From: Ostreococcus lucimarinus CCE9901 | Lineage: Eukaryota; Chlorophyta; Mamiellophyceae; Mamiellales; Bathycoccaceae | Direction: 5' to 3' | Length of the DNA: 64,000 bases | Assembly (NCBI RefSeq): GCF_000092065.1 | Contig: NC_009359.1 | Location: 783,697-847,696, forward strand | Shown here: positions 47,307-58,637 of the stretch, in pieces | How the letters are laid out: the number at the start of each line of letters is the position of its first letter | How positions within the stretch are numbered: the stretch's first letter is position 1 | The notes under the pieces: model-generated | Databases searched by the model: none | The model's input: the letters and a program-made list of their open reading frames with translations, nothing else | Told to the model about the DNA's origin: nothing | Program-made: the position numbers and the translations under genes

Positions 47307-49736
47307 ATGCGGGCGACGTCGTGCGCCGCGGCGGGCACGAGCGGGACGTCGAGCGAGAGACGCGCGACGGGGACGCGGCGAACGCGAGGAGCGAGTCGAA
47401 GGTGCGGATGCGGGACGACGACGACGAAGACGACGATGCGCCCGCGCACGCCCACGCGCACGCGCGCGGTGGCGCCGAAACCGAACGACGATCCCGAAAC
47501 CGCCACGGGTTGGGAACACATCACGCCAGAGTTTTTGTGGAACACCGAGCTCGCGAGACGGGTTCGGTACTTGGACGAATTCGAGCGCGCGGAGGTGCGA
47601 GACGCGCTGGAAGTGGCGTTCAACGCGCACGATGGACAAGCTCGAAAGAGCGGGGAGCCGTACATCACGCATCCGGTTGCCGTGGCGGCCATCTTGGCGG
47701 AGATGGAACTCGACCACGAGAGTCTCGTCGCGGGTTTGTTGCACGACACGGTGGAGGACACGGACGCGGTGACGTTTGAATCGCTCGAGAAGCGCTACGG
47801 CACCGCAGTGCGAAGGATCGTCGAGGGTGAGACCAAGGTGAGTAAGGTGAGTTCGTCGCTGAGCAAAGAGTCGCAGCAGATCAACGGAACTTCTGCGGAG
47901 GACGTCAAGTCGGAGGATTTGGCGCAAATGTTTCTCGCCATGACGGAGGAAGTTCGCATCATCATCGTCAAGCTCGCCGATCGCTTGCATAACATGCGCA
48001 CGCTGGAAGGTTTGAAGCCGGAGAAGCGAGTGAAGATCGCAAACGAGACGTTACTCGTTTTCGCGCCCCTGGCCAAGCTTCTCGGGATGTACAAGGTTAA
48101 GAATGAATTGGAGGATTTGTCCTTTCGGTACGCCAACCCGGACGCGTACGCGGAGATGTCGCGACGTTGCGACGAGCTGAGCAAACAGCAAGAGAGTGTG
48201 ATCCAAAGGGCAGCGGTCACATTGCAAGAAACAATGCAAGGCGACGATTTCTTGCGCGGGAACACGGTGGGTGTGACGATTCAAGCCAAGGCTAAAGAGT
48301 TGTATGGTTTGCACCGCAAATTAAGCGCCGGCGGGAGACGAAGCGGAAGCGCCTTGAACGGGGACTCAAAGAACATCGATGACATTTTCGAAGTAGCTCA
48401 GCTTCGTGTCATTTTGCACGACACCGGAGCCATGGCCGGTATGACCGGCGAAGCGCGCAGATTACAAGCGAGTAGAGTGTGTTATCACGTCCTCGGCATT
48501 GTGCATGCGATGTGGCCGCCTGTTCCGGGCAACATGAAGGACTACATTGCGACGCCGAAATTGAACGGCTACAAGGCTCTGCACACGGTGATTTTACCCA
48601 TCAGTCCAGATGATGCAAATCCTACCGGTGGTATCGAAGAAACTCCCGTGTTCCCGATGGAGATTATGATTCGCACCGAGGCGATGCACATCTTGGCTGA
48701 AAACGGCATCGCCGCCGACGCGGAGATTCGGCAGCAGTGGCGCGCGGGCGCGCGCAGGACGAGCCGTGCGCTCCGCGCGCGCAGGCGCGCGGAATTACGT
48801 TACGCCGCGAGTCAAGAAGGTCGAGACGTGGACTTGAAGGCGTTGGAAAGGGAGGAGGCGCTCGACATGGCGGCGGCGGCGGCGGACAAAGGCACCGAGG
48901 AAAACGTCGACGCGTCGTTGCGGCAAGTGGCTTGGTTGAAAAACATACAGTCTTGGCAAAAAGAATTCATTGACGTTTTGAGCGCGCGTGAATTCGTAGA
49001 CACGATCACGTCCGATCTACTCGGCCGTCGTGTGTTCGTTTTCACTCCGAAAGGGCAAGTCACCAACTTGCCTCACGGCGCCACGGTGGTCGACTACGCG
49101 TTTTACACGGGAGAAACGGGAATGCTCATGGAGTACGCCAAGGTGAATGGAGTGCAGGTGGAATTTGATCACGTGCTCACAAACGCCGAGGTTGTTGAGA
49201 TTTTCAACGAAGGAAAAGAGTTACCCGCGCACGTAATGCTGCGGCGGTTGCGAAAATTAAGACTCAACGCGTCGACTCGCTCGGCGCGGGCAAAAATCCA
49301 GAAGCAGCTCGCCCGCCTGGGAAGTGGCGATATCAAAGAGTTGCGCGAGTCTTTGCAAGTCGAAGCCCTCACCCTGTGTGGGGAGTCGATTCCAGACAAT
49401 CTCGGCCCAGGCCCTCGCACGGTGACGTATTGCGCATACATGTTTGAGCTCGTCGCCGCCGATCGTACGGGATTGCTCGCGACGGTGAGCGCCGCCATCA
49501 CGAAGAGTGGTGCCAACATCGATTCATACACCGGGGTGAAGGTTGCCGATGACTGCTTCAAAATGAGCTTTGCCATTCACTTCGACGACAACGAGCTTCG
49601 CAACGGCGCGAGTTTGAAGAGCTTGGATGAAAATTTGAGTCGTCTGTTCACCGAAGTCACGTCGTTCAAGGGCGTCGCGAGCGGGTCTTTGTATTGCGAC
49701 GTCGACGCCGCGGTGCGCGCCGCAGGGCAGGAATAA
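47307..49736 (+). CDS. RSH1: RelA/SpoT homolog (RSH1-like), plastid ppGpp enzyme
   Basis: 809 residues. After a Thr/Arg-rich transit region come an HD hydrolase domain (ITHPVAVAAILAEMELDHES, LLHDTVEDTD, KLADRLHNMRTLEG) with all metal ligands visible, a RelA/SpoT synthetase domain (DYIATPKLNGYKALHTVI, FPMEIMIRTEAMH), a TGS domain (VFVFTPKGQVTNLPHGATVVDYAF) and a C-terminal ACT domain (MFELVAADRTGLLATVSAAI). This is the RSH1 layout. In the synthetase domain the usual metal-binding Asp appears as Glu (DIFEVAQLRVIL) and the family's AAHW motif reads AADA, so ppGpp synthesis may be reduced while hydrolysis looks intact. Divergent from ABC1K. Confidence 0.9.
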   Translation: MRATSCAAAGTSGTSSERRATGTRRTRGASRRCGCGTTTTKTTMRPRTPTRTRAVAPKPNDDPETATGWEHITPEFLWNTELARRVRYLDEFERAEVRDALEVAFNAHDGQARKSGEPYITHPVAVAAILAEMELDHESLVAGLLHDTVEDTDAVTFESLEKRYGTAVRRIVEGETKVSKVSSSLSKESQQINGTSAEDVKSEDLAQMFLAMTEEVRIIIVKLADRLHNMRTLEGLKPEKRVKIANETLLVFAPLAKLLGMYKVKNELEDLSFRYANPDAYAEMSRRCDELSKQQESVIQRAAVTLQETMQGDDFLRGNTVGVTIQAKAKELYGLHRKLSAGGRRSGSALNGDSKNIDDIFEVAQLRVILHDTGAMAGMTGEARRLQASRVCYHVLGIVHAMWPPVPGNMKDYIATPKLNGYKALHTVILPISPDDANPTGGIEETPVFPMEIMIRTEAMHILAENGIAADAEIRQQWRAGARRTSRALRARRRAELRYAASQEGRDVDLKALEREEALDMAAAAADKGTEENVDASLRQVAWLKNIQSWQKEFIDVLSAREFVDTITSDLLGRRVFVFTPKGQVTNLPHGATVVDYAFYTGETGMLMEYAKVNGVQVEFDHVLTNAEVVEIFNEGKELPAHVMLRRLRKLRLNASTRSARAKIQKQLARLGSGDIKELRESLQVEALTLCGESIPDNLGPGPRTVTYCAYMFELVAADRTGLLATVSAAITKSGANIDSYTGVKVADDCFKMSFAIHFDDNELRNGASLKSLDENLSRLFTEVTSFKGVASGSLYCDVDAAVRAAGQE

Positions 49737-49954
49737 AATCGCGCAGATTCAGCATCATCGCAAAAATTAGCCATTGACGACTTTGTAACGCGGCGAACAA
49801 AGCATAACTTAAGCGCGCCGCAGGAGCGAGCGCCGAAGGAACGACGACAACCCCACCGCCCATCACTTTGCGACGCTCGACGCCCGTGCGAACGCCTTTG
49901 CGACGCTCGATCGCGGAGGAGACGAACATAAACGTTCGCGCGCGCGCAATCATC

Positions 49955-50791
49955 ATGGCGAAACCGCCCGCGCGCTCGAGCGCGTCAAAGAAATCGACGA
50001 AATCCACAACCAAAAACGCTTCGGCGGCGGCGGCGGCGACGGCTGGCGCGAACGATGCCTCGCGCGTGGACGTCGATCAAGTGCGCAAGGCGATCGAAGC
50101 ACTGGCGACGCACATAGAGAAGGTTGCGAGCGAAAAACCCCAGAGCGCTCTGTTCGAAGACGAGGCCGAGACGTTCAGCGCGCTCATCTCGCTGCGAAGG
50201 ACACCCAAGGAGGCGACGAGCGCGCGACTGGTGCCGGTGCCGATTCCGCACCCGTTGCTCGATCTCGCCAGCGCGGAGTTGTGCTTGATCGTGAAGGATC
50301 ATCAGGGCGAAGGACATAAGGAGGCGAAGAAGCGCGTGGCGGAGATGGCCAAGTGCGGGGTTGCAAAAGTGTTGGGGATATCCAAGTTGAAGGCAAACTA
50401 CAAGGCGCACGAGCAAAAGCGCAAGCTGTGCGACTCGTACGACATGTTCTTAGCCGATGATCGCGTGTTGCCTCTGTTGCCCAAGTTACTGGGTAAGAAT
50501 TTCTTCAAAAAGAAGAAGCAGCCGGTGGCGGTCGATTTAACTAAAAAGGATTGGGTGGCTCAGATTCAGCGCGCTGTCGGCGCGACGTACTTGCACGTCT
50601 CCGGAGGCACGTGCGTCAACGTCAAAGTCGGCAAGAGCACGATGGAAGTGGACGAAATCGTAGAAAACACCATGGCGGCGATCGAAGGAGCGGTAAGCAA
50701 GATTCCGCGAAGGTGGGGGAACATCCAGAGCATCTACATCAAGACGCCAGATTCCGTGGCGTTACCCGTGTACGTCGCGCCGCCGGAGTGA
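49955..50791 (+). CDS. Ribosomal L1-domain protein (RSL1D1/UTP30-like)
   Basis: 278 residues from Met at 49955 (MAKPPARSSASKKSTKS); the frame opens at 49868. A Lys/Ser/Ala-rich N-terminus precedes an L1-fold domain (residues ~40-270) with LVPVPIPHPLLDLASAELCL, VLGISKLKANYKAHEQKRKL and YDMFLADDRVLPLLPKLLGK. The FLAD-R-LPLLPKLLGK motif is shared with eL1 and RSL1D1. These nucleolar proteins act in ribosome biogenesis and nucleolar stress. Tail-to-tail with the E2 gene. Confidence 0.85.
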   Translation: MAKPPARSSASKKSTKSTTKNASAAAAATAGANDASRVDVDQVRKAIEALATHIEKVASEKPQSALFEDEAETFSALISLRRTPKEATSARLVPVPIPHPLLDLASAELCLIVKDHQGEGHKEAKKRVAEMAKCGVAKVLGISKLKANYKAHEQKRKLCDSYDMFLADDRVLPLLPKLLGKNFFKKKKQPVAVDLTKKDWVAQIQRAVGATYLHVSGGTCVNVKVGKSTMEVDEIVENTMAAIEGAVSKIPRRWGNIQSIYIKTPDSVALPVYVAPPE

Positions 50792-50945
50792 GTTTCGTGA
50801 ACGTTTTAGCAGACTGTAACTTCTATATTACACGTGAAGAAATCTACCACGCGTATTGTATCGCATCGTATCGTGTCGCCGCGCGCGTTTGTTTCATCCC
50901 TGCGCATATCTCTGTGAACGCGCGCGTCGTCAGTCGTTTCGTCTT

Positions 50946-51557
<612 letters not shown>

Positions 51558-51813
51558 CTACGGTGTCGTCTATCGATCGTCGTGCACACGGTCGAGGCGT
51601 TCGGGTGCGTGCGATCGGTCTACGGGTTTCTCGATCGACGCCTCACGCGTCGCCGTCTCGCCTCGTCTCGTCCTCGTCGTCGTCGCGTGGCGCGTCGTCG
51701 TCTGACGCGTCGGTCTCGAAAGTTCAAACGAACGAACGTCCGCGCGAATTTCGCCGCGCGCGAGGGTTTACGAGTGCTTTACGGGTGCTTGTTGAATAAA
51801 CGTGGTTTTCTAT

Positions 51814-51866
51814 ATCGTGCGCAAATTTCTCCTAAATCGTATCGTGCGCAAATTTCTCCTAAATCG
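51814..51866. repeat. 27-bp tandem duplication at the CHLD stop codon
   Basis: ATCGTGCGCAAATTTCTCCT... is present twice head to tail (51814-51840 and 51841-51866; 26 of 27 bases identical). The second copy contains the TAG stop of the minus-strand CHLD gene; the first lies in its 3' UTR and carries a second copy of the same codons. Confidence 0.9.
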
Positions 51867-54129
51867 ACTTGGCTTCCGCCATTGCCGAAGCCGTCGCCGC
51901 CGCAATCTCTCTCTCGGTACCGTTCGGCAAGTAGTAGTACTTGCCTTGGGCGTTTTGGGCGAGCTTCTCGGCGGTGCCAGACGAAAGGAACTTGTTTTCG
52001 GTGTCAATGACGAGCACCGACATACCGGCGGCGCCGATTCTCGCCGCCGTGTCAGCCACTTCCTGTTCGAGCTCTTCGTTCGTGGGCTTCTTGGCGTCGG
52101 GGCCGAGATACTCCGGATCTCGTTGCGACTTGTTGATGGACACGTTGGCGCGACCGTCGGTGAGGCACACAATCATGACGCGTCCGACGTCTCCCGTGGA
52201 CATGGCGTTGAGTCCGACGCGCGCCGCGACGGACAACCCGTGCGCTAAGGGGGAACCACCACCGCACGCCATGGTGTCGAGACGGTTTCTCGCCATCGCG
52301 ATCGATCGCGACGGCGGCAAGAGCACTTCAGCTTCGTCACCTCGGAAAGGGACGATGGACACCATGTCGCGGCTTTGGTACGAGCTTTCCAAGATTGAAA
52401 GTGCGGCGCCCTTCGCGCCTTGCATTCTGTTCAACGCCATCGAACCGGAGGCATCGACGAGGAAAATGACCAATGCACCGGATTTACGCGCGAGCTTCTT
52501 CGCTCGCATGTCACCCTTTTCGACATAAACCTTCTTCTTCTCCGCGTTGGGATCGCGCTCGCGTCGAGCGCTTTGGTACGGAGCAGCGGCGCGCAACGTC
52601 GCGTCAACCGCCAAACGAATCGTCTTACCCTTGGGTAAAATGGGCTTAATATAGCGACCACGATCGGTGGAGAAAATGACGCTCTTCGAACGACCGGAGC
52701 GGCCGCCTTGTCTGTTGGTTTGTTGCGCGAACTGAGTCACATCCTTGTCGAGGATGACGCCCTCGGCGTCAAAGATGAACTCCTCCGGAACGTCCGGAAT
52801 ATCGTCCTCTTCTTCCTCGTCTTCCTCGTTCTCTTCCTCGTTCTCTTCATCTTGGTCTTCGTCTTCCGCGTTATCTTGCGGCGGCGGCGGTGGCGGCGGC
52901 GGTTCCTGCATGTCGTCTTCATCCGGCGGCGGCGCGTCTTGCAAAATATCAGAGCGCGGTACGATAACCAATCGCACGGCTTCCTTCAAGTCGTCAGCGT
53001 TCACCTTGGATCGACCGTCGAGTGCGGCGAGTGCCTTGGCCGCCTTGACGGCGAAAAGTTCGGCGCGATGACCTTGAATCTGACCGCGAATGGACTCGCG
53101 CACCAAGTACTCGACTTGATCTTGCGAAATCGTGCAATCCTTCAACCACTCGCGCGCCAAGATGATGTTCGTCTTGATACCTTCCGTCGCCTCTTCCACG
53201 CTCTTCACCGAGTTTTCGGCCGCGTTTTGGAAGTTCATCGCTTGGCTAACCGCCTCGACGCGGTCCTCAAATGTCAACATCTGATCCGCCGAGAGCGTCA
53301 CCGCGATGCGGTCCAACAGGTGCTCGCGAAGGTTACCCTCCTCCGGGTTAAACGTCGCGATCAAAAGCGGCTTACACGGGTGCTTGAGCGTGATGCCTTC
53401 GCGCTCGACGACGTTTTCACCCTCGGCAAGCACGGAAAGCAACAAGTTGGCGACCCCGTCGTCGAGGAGGTTGATTTCGTCGACATAAAGGATGCCCCTG
53501 TGCGCCTGCGCCAACAGCCCGGGTTGGAAAATCGTCTTCCCTTGCTTCATGGACTCTTCGATGTCGACCGTACCGATCAAACGATCTTCCGTCACTCCGA
53601 GCGGGAGCTGCACGAACGGCGCGTCGCGGATGATCGTCTCCACGTTCCCGTCGGCGTTCCTCGTTACCTTTTCGCTCAACCCCTCCTCCCACTCATCCGG
53701 CTTGGACGGGTCGGCGTTGCAATACGAATCCTTCACGCACTCGATCGGCGGTAACAGCGCGTGCAAACCGCGAGCCATGATGGATTTCGCCGTTCCTCGT
53801 CGTCCCGAGATCGCGATCCCTCCCAACGTCGGGTCGATCCCTCCCAAAAGCAGCGCCGACTTGATCTTTTCCTGCCCGATCACCGCCGCGAGCGGGAACG
53901 TCTGGCGCATGGTGCTCTCCTCCTTTTCGACCTTCATGTCTTGTTCCATCTGCATCACCTCCTTCATGCGCTGTTCGAGTTCGGACTCCGACGCTTCATC
54001 CGCCACCGCCGCGCGCACGACGCGTCGAGGCGTCGCGCGCGCGCGCGCCGCGCGCGCGCCCGCGCGCGAGGTCTTCGTCTGGCACACGCGAGACGCGGGA
54101 CGCGCGGTGGCGGGCGTTCGCGCGAGCAT
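51859..54129 (-). CDS. CHLD: Magnesium chelatase subunit D (CHLD)
   Basis: 756 residues. The first ~40 residues ([20 protein letters not shown]...) are a plastid transit peptide. An AAA+ domain follows with [20 protein letters not shown] as Walker [13 protein letters not shown] as Walker B, and [18 protein letters not shown] as sensor. A linker with eight prolines in a row and a long Glu/Asp stretch (residues ~420-455) leads to an integrin-I domain with the MIDAS motif [12 protein letters not shown] works with CHLI and CHLH to insert Mg2+ into protoporphyrin IX, the first step unique to chlorophyll synthesis. Confidence 0.97.
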   Translation of the reverse strand: MLARTPATARPASRVCQTKTSRAGARAARARATPRRVVRAAVADEASESELEQRMKEVMQMEQDMKVEKEESTMRQTFPLAAVIGQEKIKSALLLGGIDPTLGGIAISGRRGTAKSIMARGLHALLPPIECVKDSYCNADPSKPDEWEEGLSEKVTRNADGNVETIIRDAPFVQLPLGVTEDRLIGTVDIEESMKQGKTIFQPGLLAQAHRGILYVDEINLLDDGVANLLLSVLAEGENVVEREGITLKHPCKPLLIATFNPEEGNLREHLLDRIAVTLSADQMLTFEDRVEAVSQAMNFQNAAENSVKSVEEATEGIKTNIILAREWLKDCTISQDQVEYLVRESIRGQIQGHRAELFAVKAAKALAALDGRSKVNADDLKEAVRLVIVPRSDILQDAPPPDEDDMQEPPPPPPPPQDNAEDEDQDEENEEENEEDEEEEDDIPDVPEEFIFDAEGVILDKDVTQFAQQTNRQGGRSGRSKSVIFSTDRGRYIKPILPKGKTIRLAVDATLRAAAPYQSARRERDPNAEKKKVYVEKGDMRAKKLARKSGALVIFLVDASGSMALNRMQGAKGAALSILESSYQSRDMVSIVPFRGDEAEVLLPPSRSIAMARNRLDTMACGGGSPLAHGLSVAARVGLNAMSTGDVGRVMIVCLTDGRANVSINKSQRDPEYLGPDAKKPTNEELEQEVADTAARIGAAGMSVLVIDTENKFLSSGTAEKLAQNAQGKYYYLPNGTEREIAAATASAMAEAKSI

Positions 54130-54371
54130 GGCGCTTCGCTTCGATCAAGCGACGCACGTGTGCGTGTACGTCCGACAGCGCGCGCGGTCGCGAGCGTCGC
54201 GGTCTGCGACGCGCGACGACGACGACGACGACGACGCGCGACGATGGGTCGGGCGTTTGGATAAAATCGACGCGCTCGGGGAGGGAGAAATGTATCATCA
54301 CGTATTATAAGTACATTTATGTCTATGTAAAATAATCAATCGTGTGATAACGTGGTCTATCCAAGATTCCA

Positions 54372-57356
54372 CTACGCCGCGAGCCAGGTGCCGAGCAAGC
54401 CGTCGAGGACAATCTTCGAGTCTCTCTTCGCGAAGCCGGCGTCGCGGCCTCTTCTGCCCGCTTGTACGCAGGATGGACATCCTGACGCACAACCACAGCT
54501 TTTCAAAGTCTCCAGCGCCCGTCGCCACAATTCTTCGCAATTCTCAAACACCTTTTCGGCGATGCCGATGCCGCCCGGCGTCGTGTCGTATAAGAAAATA
54601 CGCGCGGCGGCGGGTCCGGTTTCATTCGGGTTCGGGAGCTGCGTAGCACCGGCGACGTCTCTCGTATCACACATCGCGATACTCGCGACGAGTCCACCGC
54701 ACACGTTCGCGACCCCATTCGTCGCTTCCCGGAGCGCGTCTGCTGCGACGCGGCGATTGACGACTTCATCGGGTAGATTGAAAAACACCGCTCGAGTGCG
54801 GTACTGCGCCGCAATCACGGGCGTCTTCCAAATCTCTTCGTGGAGCAATTTTCCAGTTTTATGATCACTCCTGGCGTACCCGAGTACTTTTTCAGAGACG
54901 ACGATGTCGCCGAGATGGACACGCGTGGCGGCGCAATTCTTCGAAACCAATTCGCCGACGCCTTGCTCTGGGTCTGGCGCGAGAACTTCAACTTCCGTCC
55001 GTTCGCGCGTCTGCGTCGTTTCGAACTTTTCGTAAGGTGCCGCGTGCGCGATACGGTTTTCAATGTCAAGCCGCTGTACAATGAAAGCCTTCCGTCGAGC
55101 GATGAATACGCAACCCACGTACAGTCTCGCGAGAGCGCGATGGCCTTCAATTTCTTCAACCAACGACCCGCTAGGGGACTCGAGTAGTTTCCAAGCTTCG
55201 CCGCTCTGCACGCCGCGTAGCATGACAGATCTGTGCGGATATACGTTCGGCGCGCACTCGATCGTCTTTGTCGTTTTGTTGAAAACGCACGTGCGCGCCG
55301 ACGTCGACGAGCCCAACGCGCGCTTAATGGCGAGATGCAAAGGCGCCTTGAAGTTTGGCGCAATCGACGTCATTCCCGGCGCCGCATCATCGCGACTCGC
55401 CGTGAACATGACTGCGTCATCACCTCGCAAATCAAGCGCGACTTCTTTCGCCGCACACGGCAAATGTATCTCTAAAATTGCAGAATTGTGTGGGTCGACG
55501 AGCGCCTCTTCGCTCTGTCGCTCAAACAATTCACCAGGCCTGGTGACGTAGTGGTAGTCCAGAGGACGCTCGCACGCAATGACGATGGCGACAGATGCCC
55601 CTCGGCGACGTCCCGCACGACCAGCTTGCTGCCACATTGCCGATGCCGTTTCAGGAACTCCCACGTGCACGGTTGCGTCCAACGATCCGACGTCGATGCC
55701 CATCTCCAAAGCGCTCGTGCACACAAGCGCGCTGATTTCGCCGTTCTGCAAACGACGTTCTAGTTTTCTTCGTTCAATTTGATTGTATCCCGCTCGATAA
55801 GAGTCGACTTTTGAGGCCAATTCTGGGTTCTTTTTCGCTAAATTTGCTTTTGCGTCGCGCGAAACCGTCTCCGCCAACGTTCGCGCGCTGACGAAGACGA
55901 GACAGCGTATTTTGCTTCGCACTAAATCGGCAACGATATCTGCAGCTTCGGCATAGGGCGAACGACGCTGACGTTGCGTGCCCGAAGCATCCTCACCCGA
56001 AAGACTCGCAAGATTTGGTTGCTGAAACCACGTCGCCGCGCTCATCCCGCCCGCTTCCGACTCGGGCGGTTGCCACAAAATCATCGCCTTCTCACCACTC
56101 GGCGCGCCGGAGATATCCACGCACACTGGCGTGCGCGTCGTAAGGCGTCGGATGTGCTGAACTGGGTTAGAGATCGTCGCCGACGTACAGATGAACTCTG
56201 GTCTTGTCGTCGGGTCCCACGACGCGCACACGCGCGAAAGTCGCCGAAGAACGTTGGCGACGTGACTGCCACTCACGCCCGTGTGCGTGTGCGCCTCGTC
56301 CAAGACTATGTACCGCAACGACCCCCAAAACTTTTTACCCCACGTCCTGTGACCTGGAAGCATGGCGTGATGCAATGAATCGGGATTGGTCAAGATGATT
56401 TGCGTGCCTTGAATTTTTATCTGTTTCTTCGCCGCCTCGTCGGTGTCGCCGTCGCACACCGCCAACTTTGCGTCGGCGAGGCGCTCTAATCGTTTCATGT
56501 CGATGTCTGGAAAGTTCAACTTCATGAACTCTTTCTTCGCCTTCGCTGTCGCATCACCGTGCTTCTTCATCCGTTCATCGATTTCGTACTTGAACTCTTG
56601 CGCCGCTTGCACGACGCGGCGCATCTTGTGTAACTGGTCGTTCGCGAGAGCCTTCAACGGAAACATCAGCAGCGCCTTGGACTGCTTCGACCTTTCGTCC
56701 ATGATCGCTTCGAAAATCGGCACCACGTAGCATATCGATTTCCCCGAAGCCGTGGGCGTCGAAACGACAACCGAGCGCCCCGAGCGCGCGGCTTTAATCG
56801 CCGCGCTTTGATGCGAATAGAGGCGCGTCGTTCCGCAACGAGCCAGTACCGCGGCGAGGGTGCCATCGACCTCAAAGTCCGGCGGTGATGTGTTGTCCTC
56901 TTCGCGTCGATCGAGCCATTTCACGCCCACGCACTGCGGTTTCGCCGACATGTTTGACACGAACGCGCGCACGTCGCCGTCTTCGACGAGCACGCGGGCC
57001 TTGGACTTTTTACCGCCCGTCGACTTTGTCGTTCCGCCGTACGATGTTTCGGGCGTCGACTCGCACGCGTTTGCGCTCGGTCGGGGCGTCAACACGCCGT
57101 CCGGTACCGCCGACACCTTCCTTTTCTTCGCAGCCTCGAACGCGATGTGAAAAATCTCGTCGTCGTCGTCGTCGTCGTCGTCAAGACTTAACGGTCGTGT
57201 AGTCGTCGCGCCGTCGTCCACGCGAGCGCGAGAACGCGCATCGCCGTCGTCGTCGCCACCGCGCATCGTCGCCACCTCCCTAGCGGCGATCGACGCCGCC
57301 GGCGACGCGCGCGGTTGTGGCGCACCGTTGGCCCCGAGGATGTGGGTATAGCGCAT
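54372..57356 (-). CDS. HRQ1: HRQ1-type superfamily 2 DNA helicase (DUF1998)
   Basis: 994 residues from Met at 57356; Met at 57266 is an alternative, and the frame runs to 57545. Helicase motifs: VVSTPTASGKSICYVVP (I), FPLKALANDQ (Ia), VLDEAHTHTG (II, DEAH), CTSATISNP (III), LVCTSALEMGIDVGSLDA (V) and QQAGRAGRR (VI). A C-terminal DUF1998 module contains the Cys cluster CGCASGCPSC near the end. The insert CDGDTDEAAKKQI and the layout match fungal and plant HRQ1, a RecQ4-related 3'-5' helicase for crosslink repair and telomere maintenance. An acidic N-terminus (eight Asp in a row) carries a likely nuclear signal KKRKV. Confidence 0.85.
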   Translation of the reverse strand: MRYTHILGANGAPQPRASPAASIAAREVATMRGGDDDGDARSRARVDDGATTTRPLSLDDDDDDDDEIFHIAFEAAKKRKVSAVPDGVLTPRPSANACESTPETSYGGTTKSTGGKKSKARVLVEDGDVRAFVSNMSAKPQCVGVKWLDRREEDNTSPPDFEVDGTLAAVLARCGTTRLYSHQSAAIKAARSGRSVVVSTPTASGKSICYVVPIFEAIMDERSKQSKALLMFPLKALANDQLHKMRRVVQAAQEFKYEIDERMKKHGDATAKAKKEFMKLNFPDIDMKRLERLADAKLAVCDGDTDEAAKKQIKIQGTQIILTNPDSLHHAMLPGHRTWGKKFWGSLRYIVLDEAHTHTGVSGSHVANVLRRLSRVCASWDPTTRPEFICTSATISNPVQHIRRLTTRTPVCVDISGAPSGEKAMILWQPPESEAGGMSAATWFQQPNLASLSGEDASGTQRQRRSPYAEAADIVADLVRSKIRCLVFVSARTLAETVSRDAKANLAKKNPELASKVDSYRAGYNQIERRKLERRLQNGEISALVCTSALEMGIDVGSLDATVHVGVPETASAMWQQAGRAGRRRGASVAIVIACERPLDYHYVTRPGELFERQSEEALVDPHNSAILEIHLPCAAKEVALDLRGDDAVMFTASRDDAAPGMTSIAPNFKAPLHLAIKRALGSSTSARTCVFNKTTKTIECAPNVYPHRSVMLRGVQSGEAWKLLESPSGSLVEEIEGHRALARLYVGCVFIARRKAFIVQRLDIENRIAHAAPYEKFETTQTRERTEVEVLAPDPEQGVGELVSKNCAATRVHLGDIVVSEKVLGYARSDHKTGKLLHEEIWKTPVIAAQYRTRAVFFNLPDEVVNRRVAADALREATNGVANVCGGLVASIAMCDTRDVAGATQLPNPNETGPAAARIFLYDTTPGGIGIAEKVFENCEELWRRALETLKSCGCASGCPSCVQAGRRGRDAGFAKRDSKIVLDGLLGTWLAA

Positions 57357-57440
57357 CCGAGGCTCCGTGCCGGCGTCGGCGCCGGCGCTCGAACAACCGT
57401 AGACACGTTCGTAGCTGTCGCCGTAATAAAATATAGTCTT

Positions 57441-58637
57441 ATGAGCGTGCTCGTCGCGGTCACGCGCTACCTCGCCGCGAAGTCGTTCCGTCGCCGCGCC
57501 CTGGGCGCGGCGCTTCGCCCACAAGGTGACGCGCTCGCCACTCACCGACGCCCGAAATTTTACATGAGCGATCGCGTCGAAGTTTTCGTGTGCGGAGGCA
57601 CCGGTCTGGTGGGATCGGCGTTGGTGACGCAGCTGCGCGCGAACGCGGCGTCGCGCGCGAACATCAAGCTCGTCGGCTTTTGTTCGTCAACCAAAATCAT
57701 CGCGTTCGAGGGCGAGCAGAAAGAAAGCGTCGTTCGCGAGAGCGCGGACAGACGAGTGCCGAGCGACGATGAAATCATGCAGTGCTGCTCCTCGCCAAAC
57801 GCCACCGTGTGTGTTGTGGACGCCACGTCGAGCGAAGACGTGTCGGCGTTGTACGCCCCGTGGCTCGAGCGTCGCTGGCATGTGGTGACGTGCAACAAAA
57901 AGGTAAATAGCGGCAATCTCGAGTATTACACTCGGTGCATGGACGCGACTAAAAATGGAGGAGGGAAGTGGTTTGTCGAAGCGACGATTGGCGCCGGTTT
58001 ACCCATCGTCAGTACGCTCCGAACGCTCGTCGCGACGGGAGACGAAATCGAATCCGTGCAAGGCATTTTTTCTGGAACGATGAGCTTCTTATTCAACACT
58101 TGGGACGGCGAAAGCGCATTTTCGGAGACCGTAGCGCTCGCAAAGGCGGCTGGGTACACCGAACCGGACCCACGCGAGGATCTCAACGGTTTAGACGTCG
58201 CGAGAAAAGTCGTCATCGCCGCGCGCGAGTGCGGCGTCGCGCTCAGCCTGGACGACGTCGTGGTGCAATCAATGGTACCCTCCGAGCTTGCGTCGTGCTC
58301 CGCGGATGAATTTCTCGAACGGTACGCTGAAAATGACGCGGCGATGGCTCAGGCCGCGGCGAACGCTTCGAAGAAAGGATGCGTTCTTCGCTTCGTCGGT
58401 CACGTCGACGTCAAGGCGCGCTCGGCATCAGTTCGTCTCGTGGAATTCGCCAAGGCGCATCCCTTCGCTACGCTTTCGGGCGCTGATAATATTTTCGAAA
58501 TCAAAACGGCGCGTTACGGTCCCACGGGAGGATCGACCCCGTTGATCGTTCGAGGTCCTGGCGCCGGCGCCGCGGTCACGGCTGCCGGGGTGTTCGGCGA
58601 CATCGTCGGATTGGCAAAGAATTTGTCGCTCGCGTAG
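57441..58637 (+). CDS. Homoserine dehydrogenase, monofunctional
   Basis: 398 residues from Met at 57441; the first 41 residues (MSVLVAVTRYLAAKSFRRRA...) look like an organelle-targeting peptide, and the catalytic part begins at Met42 (57564). NAD(P)-binding motif VFVCGGTGLVGSALVTQL; CNKKVNS and EATIGAGLPIVSTLRT; IFSGTMSFLFN and EPDPREDLNGLDVARK, which holds the catalytic Asp/Lys region of the family. It reduces aspartate semialdehyde to homoserine on the way to Thr and Met. No aspartokinase domain is attached, unlike many plant enzymes. A TATA-like AATAAAATATA ends ~7 bp before the ATG, which may favour the downstream start. Confidence 0.9.
   Translation: MSVLVAVTRYLAAKSFRRRALGAALRPQGDALATHRRPKFYMSDRVEVFVCGGTGLVGSALVTQLRANAASRANIKLVGFCSSTKIIAFEGEQKESVVRESADRRVPSDDEIMQCCSSPNATVCVVDATSSEDVSALYAPWLERRWHVVTCNKKVNSGNLEYYTRCMDATKNGGGKWFVEATIGAGLPIVSTLRTLVATGDEIESVQGIFSGTMSFLFNTWDGESAFSETVALAKAAGYTEPDPREDLNGLDVARKVVIAARECGVALSLDDVVVQSMVPSELASCSADEFLERYAENDAAMAQAAANASKKGCVLRFVGHVDVKARSASVRLVEFAKAHPFATLSGADNIFEIKTARYGPTGGSTPLIVRGPGAGAAVTAAGVFGDIVGLAKNLSLA

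Noticed and set aside
48737-48973. Small plus-strand frame inside RSH
   Set aside because: Fully contained in the RSH coding sequence in another frame.
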